From Leptolyngbya sp. SIO1E4 (GTDB taxonomy: Bacteria > Cyanobacteriota > Cyanobacteriia > Phormidesmidales > Phormidesmidaceae), in assembly GCA_010672825.2 (NCBI GenBank), contig JAAHFU020000001.1, forward strand, positions 1,984,001 through 2,048,000: a stretch of DNA of 64,000 nt, given 5' to 3'. The stretch's first letter is position 1. Every line of letters begins with the position of its first letter. This document shows positions 9,309 to 18,577 of this stretch, in pieces. The position numbers and the translations under genes were made by a program. The notes under the pieces are model-generated. The model was not told where the DNA came from. It ran no database searches and worked only from the letters and a program-made list of their open reading frames with translations.

Positions 9309-9601
9309 GATACCGAAGTCTGCAATGTCTCCAATGTCTCCCAGAACAAGAGATACCCAGAATTGAGAAGAATCAATAGCTAGAGTAAAACACGTTTATT
9401 TAACTATTCTTAAGAAGAATGAGAGGCAGCTGTAGTTTTCTATACTATTGTTAAGGGCACTGAAATACGCCTTCCTCGGTCTTAAATGCTAAATTGGCAG
9501 GCTTTGCGGGTGCCTATCTAGGAGTGTGCAGCGGTAAGCGTCTCTTCTGTATGTAACGTCTCAATGAAGTCTTCTTCCGCTGCTCAAAGTGTTCCCACGA
9601 A
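9309..9601. other. Intergenic region between divergent permease and UbiB-family genes
   Basis: This must carry promoters for both divergent genes. An AT-rich stretch around 9390-9450 includes the dyad ATTCTTAAGAAGAAT near 9406-9420 and TATACT near 9442, which could be a -10 box for the plus-strand gene. No further gene is seen. Confidence 0.35.
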
Positions 9602-11332
9602 ATGAGGTATTTCGCGATGCAGTCTCAGGTATTTCCGTTTCGGACTTATGACCCCACCGCCATTGCGAAATACTACAGCCGACGCCCCTGGAAAGTGATT
9701 TGGCGTTTTGTTCAAGTGCTGTGGTGGTTAGGCGGTTTTGTACTGGGGTTGCAGAGCGATCGCTGGTTTCACCGCGAAGAGCAAAATAAGTACAAGCGCG
9801 CCGCTCAGCTCCGCGAACTCCTGACTCATTTAGGGCCCACCTTTATCAAGGTGGGGCAAGCCCTGTCTACCCGGCCTGACTTGGTGCGCAAAGACTTTTT
9901 AGAAGAGTTGACGAAGCTGCAAGATCAACTCCCACCCTTTTCTAACAAAGTTGCCATGGCTACCCTTGAGCAAGAGCTGGGGCTGACGCCAGAAGAAATC
10001 TACAGCTTTATTTCACCAGAGCCGGTTGCTGCAGCAAGCTTGGGACAGGTTTATCGGGCTCGTCTGTTCAGTGGCGAAGAGGTGGCTGTTAAGATTCAGC
10101 GTCCTAACTTGATCCCTATCTTGACTTGCGACCTCTACCTCATGCGCTGGACCTCAACCTGGTTAGGGCGGTTTCTACCCCTAAATTTAGGGCACGACCT
10201 CACCATGATTGTGGATGAGTTTGGTATCAAGCTCTTTGAAGAGATTGACTACCTCAATGAAAGTCGCAATGCCGAATTATTTGCGGCTAATTTTCAAAGT
10301 GATCCCCTGGTGAAAGTGCCTTGTATTTACTGGCGCTACACCAGCGCTAAAGTGCTGACACTGGAATGGATCAATGGCTTTAAGCTAACCGACGTAGACC
10401 GTATTCAAGAAGCTCATCTCGATACGGATACCTTGATTGAAATTGGTGTGACGACTGGTCTGCAGCAGCTTTTAGAGTTTGGCTTTTTCCACGCCGATCC
10501 TCACCCTGGCAACCTGTTCGCCATGGCAGATGGGCGGATGGCTTATATTGATTTCGGCATGATGGATCAGCTGAACCAGACAACCAAAGAGACCCTGGTA
10601 GATGCAGTCGTCCATCTGATTAATCAGGACTATTCGCGATTAGCGCAAGATTTTGTCAGTTTAGGCTTCTTAACCCCTGATACTGACATTGAGCCCATTA
10701 TTCCAGCTTTAGAAACTGTCCTTGGGAGTGCCTTGGGAGCCAAGGTGAGAGACTTTAACTTCAAAACGATTACCGATAGTTTCTCAGAGCTGATGTACGA
10801 GTATCCTTTTCGGATTCCAGCTAAGTTTGCGCTGATTATCCGCTCTCTGGTGACTCAAGAAGGGGTTGCTCTGAGTCTCAATCCCGATTTCAAGATTGTT
10901 GATATCGCCTATCCTTATGTAGCCCGGAGGCTGCTGCGAGGCGAGACACCCTCGCTGCGACAGCGACTGCTAGAGGTCCTCTTCAAAGATGGCAAGTTTC
11001 AATGGCAGCGCCTCGAAAACCTGCTGAAAATCGCACGTAATGATAATGGGTTCGACCTCTTGCCAACCGCGAGTCTGGGCCTACAGTTTCTCATGTCTGA
11101 AGAAGGGCAATACCTCCGCCAAAAGCTAATTCTGGCCCTCACAGAAGACGATCATTTACACACAGAAGAGGTTCAGAAGCTCTGGGAGCTAGTCAAAGAA
11201 GATATCACGCCTGCCAAGATCCTAGGCGCTGCTTGGGATGCGTTCCTCACATCCTCAATGGAGCAGGCTGCGGGTTGGATGCCTCCTGTTGCGGCTTTAG
11301 CCGCTAACTTCCAATCGCCCCAATCCTCCTAA
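9602..11332 (+). CDS. ABC1/UbiB/AarF-family atypical protein kinase
   Basis: 576 residues. The UbiB-type N-terminal signature (KxGQ) appears as FIKVGQALSTRPDLV (~residues 81-95). The nucleotide-binding elements follow: AAASLGQVYRARL, the catalytic lysine in EEVAVKIQRP, FHADPHPGNLF in place of the usual HRD loop, and YIDFGMMDQL as the DFG equivalent. Members support ubiquinone/plastoquinone metabolism; cyanobacteria and plastids carry several ABC1K paralogues (established), and which one this is cannot be said. A hydrophobic C-terminal region is typical. Two starts are possible (ATG at 9602 or 9617); the first is used. Confidence 0.92.
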   Translation: MRYFAMQSQVFPFRTYDPTAIAKYYSRRPWKVIWRFVQVLWWLGGFVLGLQSDRWFHREEQNKYKRAAQLRELLTHLGPTFIKVGQALSTRPDLVRKDFLEELTKLQDQLPPFSNKVAMATLEQELGLTPEEIYSFISPEPVAAASLGQVYRARLFSGEEVAVKIQRPNLIPILTCDLYLMRWTSTWLGRFLPLNLGHDLTMIVDEFGIKLFEEIDYLNESRNAELFAANFQSDPLVKVPCIYWRYTSAKVLTLEWINGFKLTDVDRIQEAHLDTDTLIEIGVTTGLQQLLEFGFFHADPHPGNLFAMADGRMAYIDFGMMDQLNQTTKETLVDAVVHLINQDYSRLAQDFVSLGFLTPDTDIEPIIPALETVLGSALGAKVRDFNFKTITDSFSELMYEYPFRIPAKFALIIRSLVTQEGVALSLNPDFKIVDIAYPYVARRLLRGETPSLRQRLLEVLFKDGKFQWQRLENLLKIARNDNGFDLLPTASLGLQFLMSEEGQYLRQKLILALTEDDHLHTEEVQKLWELVKEDITPAKILGAAWDAFLTSSMEQAAGWMPPVAALAANFQSPQSS

Positions 11333-11411
11333 GGGGACATGCCGCCAGATATAATAAGCGGGAATTTACACTTCTTTGCCTAGTTAATCTGATTTTAAGA
11401 GGCCAATATTC

Positions 11412-11774
11412 GTGTACCCACAGCCCCCTTATGTTCTGTTTCTTGCAGGTTTTTTAGTCGCGATCTCAGCGGGTTCTGCTTTTGGTGCCACCCTGCAAGA
11501 GTCGATTCGCGACTGGTCCAAGAACCGTAACACCCAATCCCTCGAAAGCATTCGAGGCTTATCTTTACAACTCCCGTATTTGGGTATTTGCACAGGTACC
11601 TGCATCTTCTTAGCATCGGGGATTCAGTTTTTTGGCTTTCCAGCTAACGCGGCCTATGGACTCGGTGCAGTTCTCACAATTCTGATGGCTTTGTTAGTTT
11701 GGCGGCAATTAGGGGTTATCTTGTCTCAAATTCAGCGGGGCGGCTCCAAAGCTCTTGACCTAGACATCTTCTAG
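11412..11774 (+). CDS. Small membrane protein, conserved hypothetical
   Basis: A 120-residue protein with three predicted membrane segments: VLFLAGFLVAISAGSAFGA (~8-26), LQLPYLGICTGTCIFLASGI (~51-70) and AAYGLGAVLTILMALLVW (~79-96). The start is a GTG at 11412 (GTG TAC CCA CAG). It sits 79 bp after the UbiB-family gene and 8 bp before the AEC transporter, so it is probably cotranscribed with the latter. I do not recognise a named family. The length and clean topology make a real gene likely. Confidence 0.65.
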   Translation: MYPQPPYVLFLAGFLVAISAGSAFGATLQESIRDWSKNRNTQSLESIRGLSLQLPYLGICTGTCIFLASGIQFFGFPANAAYGLGAVLTILMALLVWRQLGVILSQIQRGGSKALDLDIF

Positions 11775-11782
11775 CGTGCTCT

Positions 11783-12757
11783 GTGTGGTTTCTTGCTCGC
11801 CTTTACTTGCCTATCTGTGCGGCCGTTCTCGTCGGTACGGTTATCAGCTTTTGCCTGAGTCTGCCTGCTGTACAACAGCGATTTAAGCGGCCTCTGCACC
11901 AACGTTTACCGGCTTATTTAGGGCGCTTTCTCTTCCTCATTGGGGTGCCTCTCAGCATCGTGAATTTTCTGCATCGCGCAGACCTCTCAGGGGGAGTTCT
12001 GCTTGCCCCCGTTGTTGCTTGGGCGGCTATTTTTCTAGCCTTGTTTTGTAGCTGGCTCTGGATACGCCCTCATTCCGCAAGTTGGTCACCTCCAGCACAG
12101 GGGTCTTTTTGCCTGGCAACCATGCTGGGTAACACCGGCTACATTGGCTTTCCTGTGGTTTTACTGTTACCCCAGTTAGGGCCAGATTACTTTGGCTGGG
12201 CACTGTTCTACGATGTTTTAGGCACGCTCTTAGGGGCTTATGTGTTGGGCGTGCTGCTAGCCTCCCAGTTTGGCGGCCGCGTGACGGCGCGATCGCAACC
12301 CCGTTGGCGTCAGAATTTGCAAGAATTGGTCAAAAATCCGACGATTCTGGCGTTCTTTTTGGGGCTAGCGCTACGCCCAGTGCCGTTCCCAGAGCTTCTG
12401 GATACAGGGCTCAACGGGTTTGCCTGGTCGATGGTCATGTTTTCTCTGGTGCTCATGGGAATGCGACTGCAGCAGTTGCGGTCTTGGGGCAATTTAGCTC
12501 CTGCCATGGCTGCCATTAGCATTCGTATGGTATTGATGCCATTGGTGGTCGGCATGGTGCTCACTGCCTTGGGAATCGCTGGCCCGCCTCGTCTGGTTAT
12601 GGTTTTACAAGCTGGCATGCCTTCTGCCTTTGCCACATTAGTGCTTGCTGAAACCTACGATCTAGATAGGGAGCTAGCAGTCACCTGTGTCGGCGTTAGC
12701 TCTGGCGTTCTGCTCTTAACCCTACCGATTTGGCTGTGGGGCTTCGCTACCTGGTAG
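11783..12757 (+). CDS. AEC-family (auxin efflux carrier-like) transporter
   Basis: 324 residues with about ten hydrophobic segments arranged as two halves. The first half has LGNTGYIGFPVVLLLPQLGP, the family motif with conserved N and P in the broken helix; the second half ends with LVMVLQAGMPSAFATLVLAE, the matching motif. Bacterial members export malate or related compounds, but substrates are poorly known. The start is a GTG at 11783, 8 bp after the preceding small membrane gene. Nothing nearby indicates the substrate. Confidence 0.88.
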   Translation: MWFLARLYLPICAAVLVGTVISFCLSLPAVQQRFKRPLHQRLPAYLGRFLFLIGVPLSIVNFLHRADLSGGVLLAPVVAWAAIFLALFCSWLWIRPHSASWSPPAQGSFCLATMLGNTGYIGFPVVLLLPQLGPDYFGWALFYDVLGTLLGAYVLGVLLASQFGGRVTARSQPRWRQNLQELVKNPTILAFFLGLALRPVPFPELLDTGLNGFAWSMVMFSLVLMGMRLQQLRSWGNLAPAMAAISIRMVLMPLVVGMVLTALGIAGPPRLVMVLQAGMPSAFATLVLAETYDLDRELAVTCVGVSSGVLLLTLPIWLWGFATW

Positions 12758-13063
12758 GAGACATTAACGGGACATTAACATAGCAATCATTCAGTTAGGC
12801 GTTGGCTCTGGTCTTAACCAACATCCCTCCATGCCGCGTCATTTCCTAAGTTGGCAATGCCTTTAATCCTGACCTTCTCTGTCAATTTATGGAGAAGTAA
12901 CAGAGTGCATTTTGGGAATCTGGGCACATTATTTCTATGATTGCGGTGGCAAGGGTGCATGACAGCAGGTGGGCAAATGAAGCTCAAGCATGCTCTACCC
13001 TTAAGATTTCCAGATTTCTCAATATATCAGTGCAGACAAGGCAAACCGAGGGTTGATATTGGC
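12758..13063. other. Intergenic region before the solute-binding/Cache operon
   Basis: Holds a short direct repeat (GACATTAAC twice near 12759-12780) and presumably the operon promoter. The open frame upstream of 13064 continues in frame but lacks features of a signal peptide. No other gene or clear operator was recognised. Confidence 0.35.
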
Positions 13064-14467
13064 ATGAGTGGGTTGGTTCAGAGGCTTTGCAAGCTGTATT
13101 CTCCTGTTTTACGCAACCTTGCAGGCGTCAGTCTTCTGGCCCTCACAACGTTGGTTGCTTGTCAAACGACCCCTGGCACAACAGGGGGCAATCGAGGCGC
13201 TGATGACACCCTAGAAATTTGGTGGAGTGAAGGGTATTACCCTGAAGAAACAGAAGCCATTCGACAGGCCGTGAATAACTGGTCTGCAGAAAGCGGGATC
13301 GAAGCCGAAATCCTGTTTTATAGTGAAAAAGATTTAGCTCAGCAGAGTGAGAGTGCGATCGCCGCTGGCAACCCTCCCGACATCTTGTATGGCTATACCT
13401 TTGACTTTTCGCTTATTCCTCGCCTAGCTTGGGAAGGCAAACTAGCAGATACTACCGATATTATTGAGCCTCAGGCCAGCCTCTATAGCCCGGAAGCGCT
13501 AGAAAGTGTTTCTTATCAGAATAACCAAGCAGGCAGACGGAGCTATTATGCGGTGCCGATTTCTCAACAAAGTACTCATATTCATTACTGGAAGCCCCTC
13601 TTAGCTCAGATCAATCAATCTGAAGCCAGCCTCCCAACTGACTGGGATGGCTTTTGGCAGTTCTGGGCAGATGCCCAAGCCGCCATCCGAGCCGAGGGTT
13701 CCGATATTTATGGCTTAGGTTTACCAATGTCGACGGCTGCGACTGATACCAGCTACCAGTTTGAACAGTTTCTAGAAGCTTATAACGTCACCTTACTTTC
13801 TGAGGACGGAGAGTTACGGGTAGATAACGCCGATGTGCGAGCCGGCATCATTCAAGCACTTACTGACTACACACGTCTTTATTTAGATGGCAATGTGCCC
13901 ACCAACGCATCAGATTGGGGCGACCCGGATAACAACCAGTTCTTTTTAAGTCGCCTGACCCTGATGACGGCCAACCCCACAATGTCAATTCCTGGCTCCC
14001 AGCGGCAAGATCCCAGCACATATAATGAACAAATGGTTACCACCCCATGGCCCAATAAACCAGACGGTCAGCCAATGCGATATGTAACCTCCACCAAGCA
14101 GGTGGCTATCCTAGCAGACTCCCCTCAACTAGAATCCGCTAAGTCTTTTGTGGCTTACCTGATTCAGCCAGAGGTGCTGGGGGCATATATTGAAGGGGCC
14201 CAAGGGCGGTTTTTCCCTGTCATGCCTGAACTGCTTCAGAGTAGCTTTTGGACAGATGCATCTGACCCACACACTATGATTGCAGCTCAACAGTTCGAGC
14301 GCACGCGCCCCTTCCTGACAGCATATAACCCTGCTTACAGTCGCGTGCAGGCTGAAAATGTTTGGGGAGCCACCATTCGCAGTGTGGTCATCGATGGAGT
14401 TGCTCCTGAGGAGGCTGCAGATACTGCGATCGCAACCATTAAACAGATTTTCTCTGAATGGGAATAG
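13064..14467 (+). CDS. Extracellular solute-binding lipoprotein (family 1-like)
   Basis: 467 residues from the ATG at 13064, chosen because it gives a proper lipoprotein signal: basic start, hydrophobic AGVSLLALTTLVAC and lipobox L-V-A-C with Cys near residue 28; GAGGG lies upstream. The in-frame ATG at 12941 would put 41 polar residues before the signal. The mature protein starts with DDTLEIWWSEGYYPEETEAI and contains GNPPDILYGYTFDFS, like carbohydrate-binding proteins of ABC importers. No permease or ATPase follows; two Cache-domain membrane proteins do (4-bp gap, then an ATGA overlap). This suggests a ligand-presenting sensor role rather than import (inference). Confidence 0.85.
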   Translation: MSGLVQRLCKLYSPVLRNLAGVSLLALTTLVACQTTPGTTGGNRGADDTLEIWWSEGYYPEETEAIRQAVNNWSAESGIEAEILFYSEKDLAQQSESAIAAGNPPDILYGYTFDFSLIPRLAWEGKLADTTDIIEPQASLYSPEALESVSYQNNQAGRRSYYAVPISQQSTHIHYWKPLLAQINQSEASLPTDWDGFWQFWADAQAAIRAEGSDIYGLGLPMSTAATDTSYQFEQFLEAYNVTLLSEDGELRVDNADVRAGIIQALTDYTRLYLDGNVPTNASDWGDPDNNQFFLSRLTLMTANPTMSIPGSQRQDPSTYNEQMVTTPWPNKPDGQPMRYVTSTKQVAILADSPQLESAKSFVAYLIQPEVLGAYIEGAQGRFFPVMPELLQSSFWTDASDPHTMIAAQQFERTRPFLTAYNPAYSRVQAENVWGATIRSVVIDGVAPEEAADTAIATIKQIFSEWE

Positions 14468-14471
14468 GTCA

Positions 14472-15983
14472 ATGGGATGGGGCTGGCGTCAAAAGATCTG
14501 TACCCTTGTTGCCACACCAATCATGTTGGTTGGAGCAGGCAGTCTCGTGCTGGCCGCAGCAGCGAGCCCAGCTGCCGTAACCCTGCAGACACCTCGACGC
14601 CTTGAGGTACGGCAGAGTCATCAGTTGCAGCAGGGCATTATCCTTGCGACAGAGGAGTCAGCAGATTCCGCCAACCTGCCAGAAGCGCCTTCTCCCTGGT
14701 GGCTGATCGTGATGCCAGCCATTCCCCTCGTCGGGGGTGGGTTTATTTATTTCAAGCGACGATGGTTAACGCCAGTACCTAACCCACTCAAGGGGGCGTC
14801 TCCTGCTTATCCCCTGGATGCTGATACAGAGGTGCCTGCAACATCCAGTGAACCTAACATCACCGAGTCACCGGAAACAGAGGCCAGTATTTCTGTTTCA
14901 GATAGGGCCATAACCTCTCAGAGATCCGTCAGCCCGACCATCGCCGCGATCGCGGGGTACTTTCCGCTGATTGGCATCGCTTCTGTAACGCTGGCTGCTT
15001 TTGGGGCCTATATCGGGATGCGCAGCCAGCTCGTACTCCCAGTGAGACGAGATTTAGACGCGGTTGCCGATGCTCAAAAGACAGAACTCGACACCTGGTT
15101 TCACCAGCAGCGGCAAGCTCTGTTAAGTGTCAATACGCTGCCAGAGACCTTACCAGACGTGGAAAAACTTTTGGTTTCTGGGGAAACAACTGCCGAAGCG
15201 GAGGCACTTTACCAAGCGTTTGACCAATATATTCATGCCTTACCGGCATTTCAAAATACCCATGTCGATATTGCTCTACTCACCAATGGGGGTATCGTCA
15301 CCTACGCCACAGACGCCCAACGAGAGGGGCAGTATCAACCTCTACAGAACACAACCACGTACATTACCCGTGAAACCACTGATACCCTGCCCAATCTCTA
15401 TGTCTCGCCCCTAACTGACGAGTTACAGATCACTTTTGCGACGCCGATTTTATCCACACAAGGCGAGCGCCTGGGGGTTTTCGCTGTTGACCTAGACTTG
15501 GCTCAACTTGCAGAGAACATTGGACAGATGCGGGGGGTTGATACAGAATCCATCGTTGAAAACGCTGATTCCCATGAAATTTATCTAGTCGGGCGGGCAT
15601 CCTTAGTAAAGAATCAAATTGTCTCCGCCGATCAAGACTTTCGGGCCAAATATCGTGACGGAGTCACGAGCTATGGCATTCAGCAAGCCACCAGCCGCAT
15701 GAATGGTTCGGGTCTCTACCTCAACTATGCCAAGGTTCCCGTCATCGGGGTCTATCGATGGGCACCTCGCCATAATTTGGCATTACTGGTAGAAGTGGAG
15801 CAAGCTGAGATTTTTCAGCCTGCCCAACGCCTCGTCAGGCAAATTTTAGGCATTGGTTTTATCAGCACAGGCATTTTGACCTTACTCCTGGCGCGGTATG
15901 CCAAAAACCTCCCTAAGACAGAGACAACACCTATCGAGTCAGACGCTAGTTCTCCCCCTTGGTCACCAGGCGCCCGCGAATGA
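14472..15983 (+). CDS. Cache-domain membrane protein without recognised output domain (gene 2 of operon)
   Basis: 503 residues from the ATG at 14472, 4 bp after the preceding stop; the frame further upstream overlaps the binding-protein gene. A signal-like segment near the N-terminus (LVATPIMLVGAGSLVLAAAA) is followed by a membrane segment near 74-92 (WWLIVMPAIPLVGGGFIYF), a polar linker, another near 158-185 (FPLIGIASVTLAAFGAYIGM), a periplasmic double-Cache domain (~190-455) and a last membrane segment (GIGFISTGILTLLLARYA). There is no HAMP, kinase, cyclase or methyl-accepting domain after the last segment, only ~30 residues. Its Cache domain is clearly related to that of the next gene (shared NTTTY, TITFATPI-like and GLYLNY/GLYRNY blocks). 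Confidence 0.8.
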   Translation: MGWGWRQKICTLVATPIMLVGAGSLVLAAAASPAAVTLQTPRRLEVRQSHQLQQGIILATEESADSANLPEAPSPWWLIVMPAIPLVGGGFIYFKRRWLTPVPNPLKGASPAYPLDADTEVPATSSEPNITESPETEASISVSDRAITSQRSVSPTIAAIAGYFPLIGIASVTLAAFGAYIGMRSQLVLPVRRDLDAVADAQKTELDTWFHQQRQALLSVNTLPETLPDVEKLLVSGETTAEAEALYQAFDQYIHALPAFQNTHVDIALLTNGGIVTYATDAQREGQYQPLQNTTTYITRETTDTLPNLYVSPLTDELQITFATPILSTQGERLGVFAVDLDLAQLAENIGQMRGVDTESIVENADSHEIYLVGRASLVKNQIVSADQDFRAKYRDGVTSYGIQQATSRMNGSGLYLNYAKVPVIGVYRWAPRHNLALLVEVEQAEIFQPAQRLVRQILGIGFISTGILTLLLARYAKNLPKTETTPIESDASSPPWSPGARE

Positions 15984-17251
15984 AGATCTTCCGCAAAAGC
16001 CTTCTTAATCAGCTCGTGAGCTCTTTTTCATTGCTGTCTCTGGTGACAGTGAGTTTAGTCTCCTATAGTGCTTATGTTCAAGCTCGTAAAGCACTTGAGC
16101 AATCAGTCTATGAGCGCCTTAAAGTCGCGGTTGCACTCAAAGAAGACAAACTGAATCAGTGGTTTGAGAGCCAGCGTCGGGAAGCGATCGTCTTAGCGCG
16201 ATCGCCTATCGTAGTCGACACCGTTGATGAGCTGTTAGCCGCATCCGCAAGCGGTGACCTTAACACGGCATCCATCGCAGCACTGCAGGATTACTTTGAC
16301 CTCGTCTTAGACATCAAGACTGACATCCAAGGGGTTGAGATTTTGAGCACCGGCGGAATTGTTGCGCTGTCCTCAGATCCCAAACAGGTTGGGGTATACA
16401 TGGGGTTGGGAAATACCACGACTTATTTTGAACCCAGTCAGACGACGGTTGTCCCCAATATTTATTTCTCTTCAATTACAGGAAAGCCCACCATTACTTT
16501 TGCCACCCCAATTATGAATGAGGCGGGCGAACGCAAAGCGGTGCTGGCTATCACCCTCAACCTGGAGGCAGTCAATCAAACTATCCGAGAGAAGACTGGC
16601 TTGGGGCAAACTGGGGAGACTTATTTAGTCAGAGAGCTGGTCAATCGCAATGTTTTTGTCTCCGGCGAAGATGAAGCCATCGACCAACACGATATCAGTC
16701 TTTCCAGCCAGGGCATTGATTTAGGCATTCAGGGGAAAGACGGTCAAGGTCTTTACCGCAATTACAACAATATTCCTGTTTTGGGCGTTTACCGCTGGCT
16801 AGACAATAACAACGTGGCTTTGCTGGCAGAACTTCACCAAAAAGAGGCCTTTAAACCTGCGGTCAACTTGGGTCGAGGTATTTTTGCCATTGGTGTGAGT
16901 GCAGCGGGTGTTTTATTAGTGCTGGTTTATCTGTTGGCCCGTCAAATCGCCCGACCTGTTTTAGGGATCACCGATGCGGCAGCCGCGATCGAGACTGATC
17001 AGTTTCAAACATCGATGCTAGATGCCGTCCTTCATCGCCCAGATGAACTCGGACGGTTGGCCCGTGTGTTCAAAAAAATGGCTGACCAGATTTATGCTCG
17101 GGAAGCTCAACTCAAGCGTCAGGTCGCAGAGCTCAAAATTGAAATTGACCAATCTCGAAAAGAGCGAGAAGTGGCTGCGATCGCAGAGACAGATTACTTT
17201 TTACGCCTCACTCAAAAAGCAAAAGCCTTACGGCAGCAACGGAAAAAATAA
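15980..17251 (+). CDS. Cache-HAMP membrane protein ending in a coiled coil (gene 3 of operon)
   Basis: 423 residues; the ATG at 15980 overlaps the previous stop (ATGA), implying translational coupling. The order is: membrane segment ~12-34, periplasmic double-Cache domain (~38-295) containing QTTVVPNIYFSSITGKPTIT and FATPIMNEAGERK, second membrane segment (GIFAIGVSAAGVLLVLVYLL, ~299-318), HAMP domain (~320-372; ARPVLGITDAAAAIETDQF, then DELGRLARVFKKM), coiled coil (~375-405) and a basic tail (ETDYFLRLTQKAKALRQQRKK region). No enzymatic output is present. It may signal by contacting a separate kinase, cyclase or phosphatase (inference). Confidence 0.85.
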   Translation: MKIFRKSLLNQLVSSFSLLSLVTVSLVSYSAYVQARKALEQSVYERLKVAVALKEDKLNQWFESQRREAIVLARSPIVVDTVDELLAASASGDLNTASIAALQDYFDLVLDIKTDIQGVEILSTGGIVALSSDPKQVGVYMGLGNTTTYFEPSQTTVVPNIYFSSITGKPTITFATPIMNEAGERKAVLAITLNLEAVNQTIREKTGLGQTGETYLVRELVNRNVFVSGEDEAIDQHDISLSSQGIDLGIQGKDGQGLYRNYNNIPVLGVYRWLDNNNVALLAELHQKEAFKPAVNLGRGIFAIGVSAAGVLLVLVYLLARQIARPVLGITDAAAAIETDQFQTSMLDAVLHRPDELGRLARVFKKMADQIYAREAQLKRQVAELKIEIDQSRKEREVAAIAETDYFLRLTQKAKALRQQRKK

Positions 17252-17332
17252 GCCCTGGGCTCAACACCTTCAACTGGTTGATGCCAGCACCCCCAACCCA
17301 GAGGGTGCAAGATATAGCTATAACCAACATAA

Positions 17333-18200
17333 TTAGGACGCTGCCTGCTGAAGTGCCGCTTCCATCGCTGCGCGCAAATTGGCTGCCTCTGAGAGGCGTT
17401 TACGAATTCGAGTTTTCAACCATCCCCAGCATTTCTCGATGCGATTGAGGTCTGGGGAATAGGGCGGCAGATATAGCAGTTGACAGTTAGTCGCCGCCAT
17501 CAATTCGGCAATTTGTCCCCCATGGTGAAACGTGGCATTATCCAGAATTACCCAGTCACCCGGTTCTAGGGTGGGAATTAAACAGGTTTCTAACCAGGTC
17601 TCGAAAACGGTACGATTGCAAGCTCCCTCAATGGTGAACGGCGCAATCAGGTCCGTCCCTCGATAGCCCGCAATCATATTGAGGCGACCTTGACGGCGTC
17701 CTGACTTCAAATCGTAAACCCGCTCTCCTGCTGGGGCGTAACCGTAGCCGTAGTCGTCCCGCTCATCCATGCCCGCCTCGACCAGATGCGGGGCTCGCGG
17801 GTCGCTCACTTTGGCGGTGAACTCGGCACGTTTCGCCTCGTCCCGTTGCCGATAGCCAGACGTCTTTTTTTCGCGTGAAGCCAATTTTCTGGAGTGCCCG
17901 TGAGATGGTGCGTTGACTAATCGGCTCCGGCCACAACGCCGCCATTTCTGCTTGGGTTTTGTCTTGATGGGTGTAGGCAAAGGTGCGGAAAGTTTCCCAG
18001 TCGGTGATTTTGGCTGCTCCTCCAGAGGGCCGATAGACTTTGGCGCGATAGTCGCCAGTGGCCGCTTTGCGCTTCAGCCATTGGTCGATGGTGTTGCGAC
18101 TGAGGTGAAACATCTCGCTAGCTTCGCTCTTCTTCAGACCATCGAGTTTGATCGCCTCAATGACTTTTTGGCGGAGGTCATAACTGTACGCATTGGACAG
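17333..18200 (-). pseudogene. IS630-family transposase 1, out of frame at an A7 run
   Basis: Two overlapping frames together make one IS630 transposase. The N-terminal part (to about 17763) reads NAYSYDLRQKVIEAI, then FHLSRNTIDQWLKRK, a helix-turn-helix. The C-terminal part (from about 17980) contains VILDNATFHHGGQ and YLPPYSPDLNRIEKCWGWLK, carrying the second Asp and the Glu of the DDE triad. The frames join at the run of seven A on the minus strand (17874-17880 region); six A would restore one frame, so it is either a slippage/programmed frameshift or a mutation. No ATG precedes the N-terminal homology; a CTG near 18200 is the only candidate start. I could not find matching terminal repeats. 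Confidence 0.8.
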
Positions 18201-18307
18201 GGTGGATAGGGCTCAAGCACTCCCTTCATCTTGACACTCCATGTCCTGCTTGGGCTGGCTACTGCCATAGCAGCGCTCGTCAACACTATAGCGGTGTGCA
18301 GATCAAT

Positions 18308-18556
18308 CTGGATTTTGGACAAAAAGGCACCCGCAGGAGTCACGAATTTAACGAGTTTCCGGTGGTTCTAGCCGCCAGGAAGCTCTCAGATTGGAGATAT
18401 TCGAGATTTTGAGGCTCAAGCCAATTTTGTCTAACTCCTAAATATCTCCCAAGCCAAAACTTTTCGACGGGCTGAGAATTTCTACAAAGCCTTCTATACA
18501 AGGTTCTTAGGAATTCAGTCCGGCCCATAGTCCTCTCAAATTTGTCCAAAGTCCAA
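18308..18556. mobile_element. 249-bp MITE-like element with 6-bp target duplication
   Basis: The left end CTGGATTTTGGACAAA (18308-18323) and the right end TTTGTCCAAAGTCCAA (18541-18556) are inverted repeats matching at 14 of 16 positions. The element is flanked by ATCAAT on both sides (18302-18307 and 18557-18562). The ends match the left end of the neighbouring DDE element at 18578, so it is probably a non-autonomous derivative mobilised by that family. The 73-residue minus-strand frame inside (18340-18561) has no recognised homology. Confidence 0.8.
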
Positions 18557-18577
18557 ATCAATCAAGCACAGTAGCAA

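Noticed and set aside
12941-13063. N-terminal extension of the solute-binding lipoprotein.
   Set aside because: It would place 41 polar residues before a good lipoprotein signal; the ATG at 13064 gives a normal signal peptide.
18340-18561. 73-codon minus-strand frame inside the 249-bp element.
   Set aside because: It runs across the element's terminal repeat and lacks any known similarity; MITE interiors often contain chance frames.
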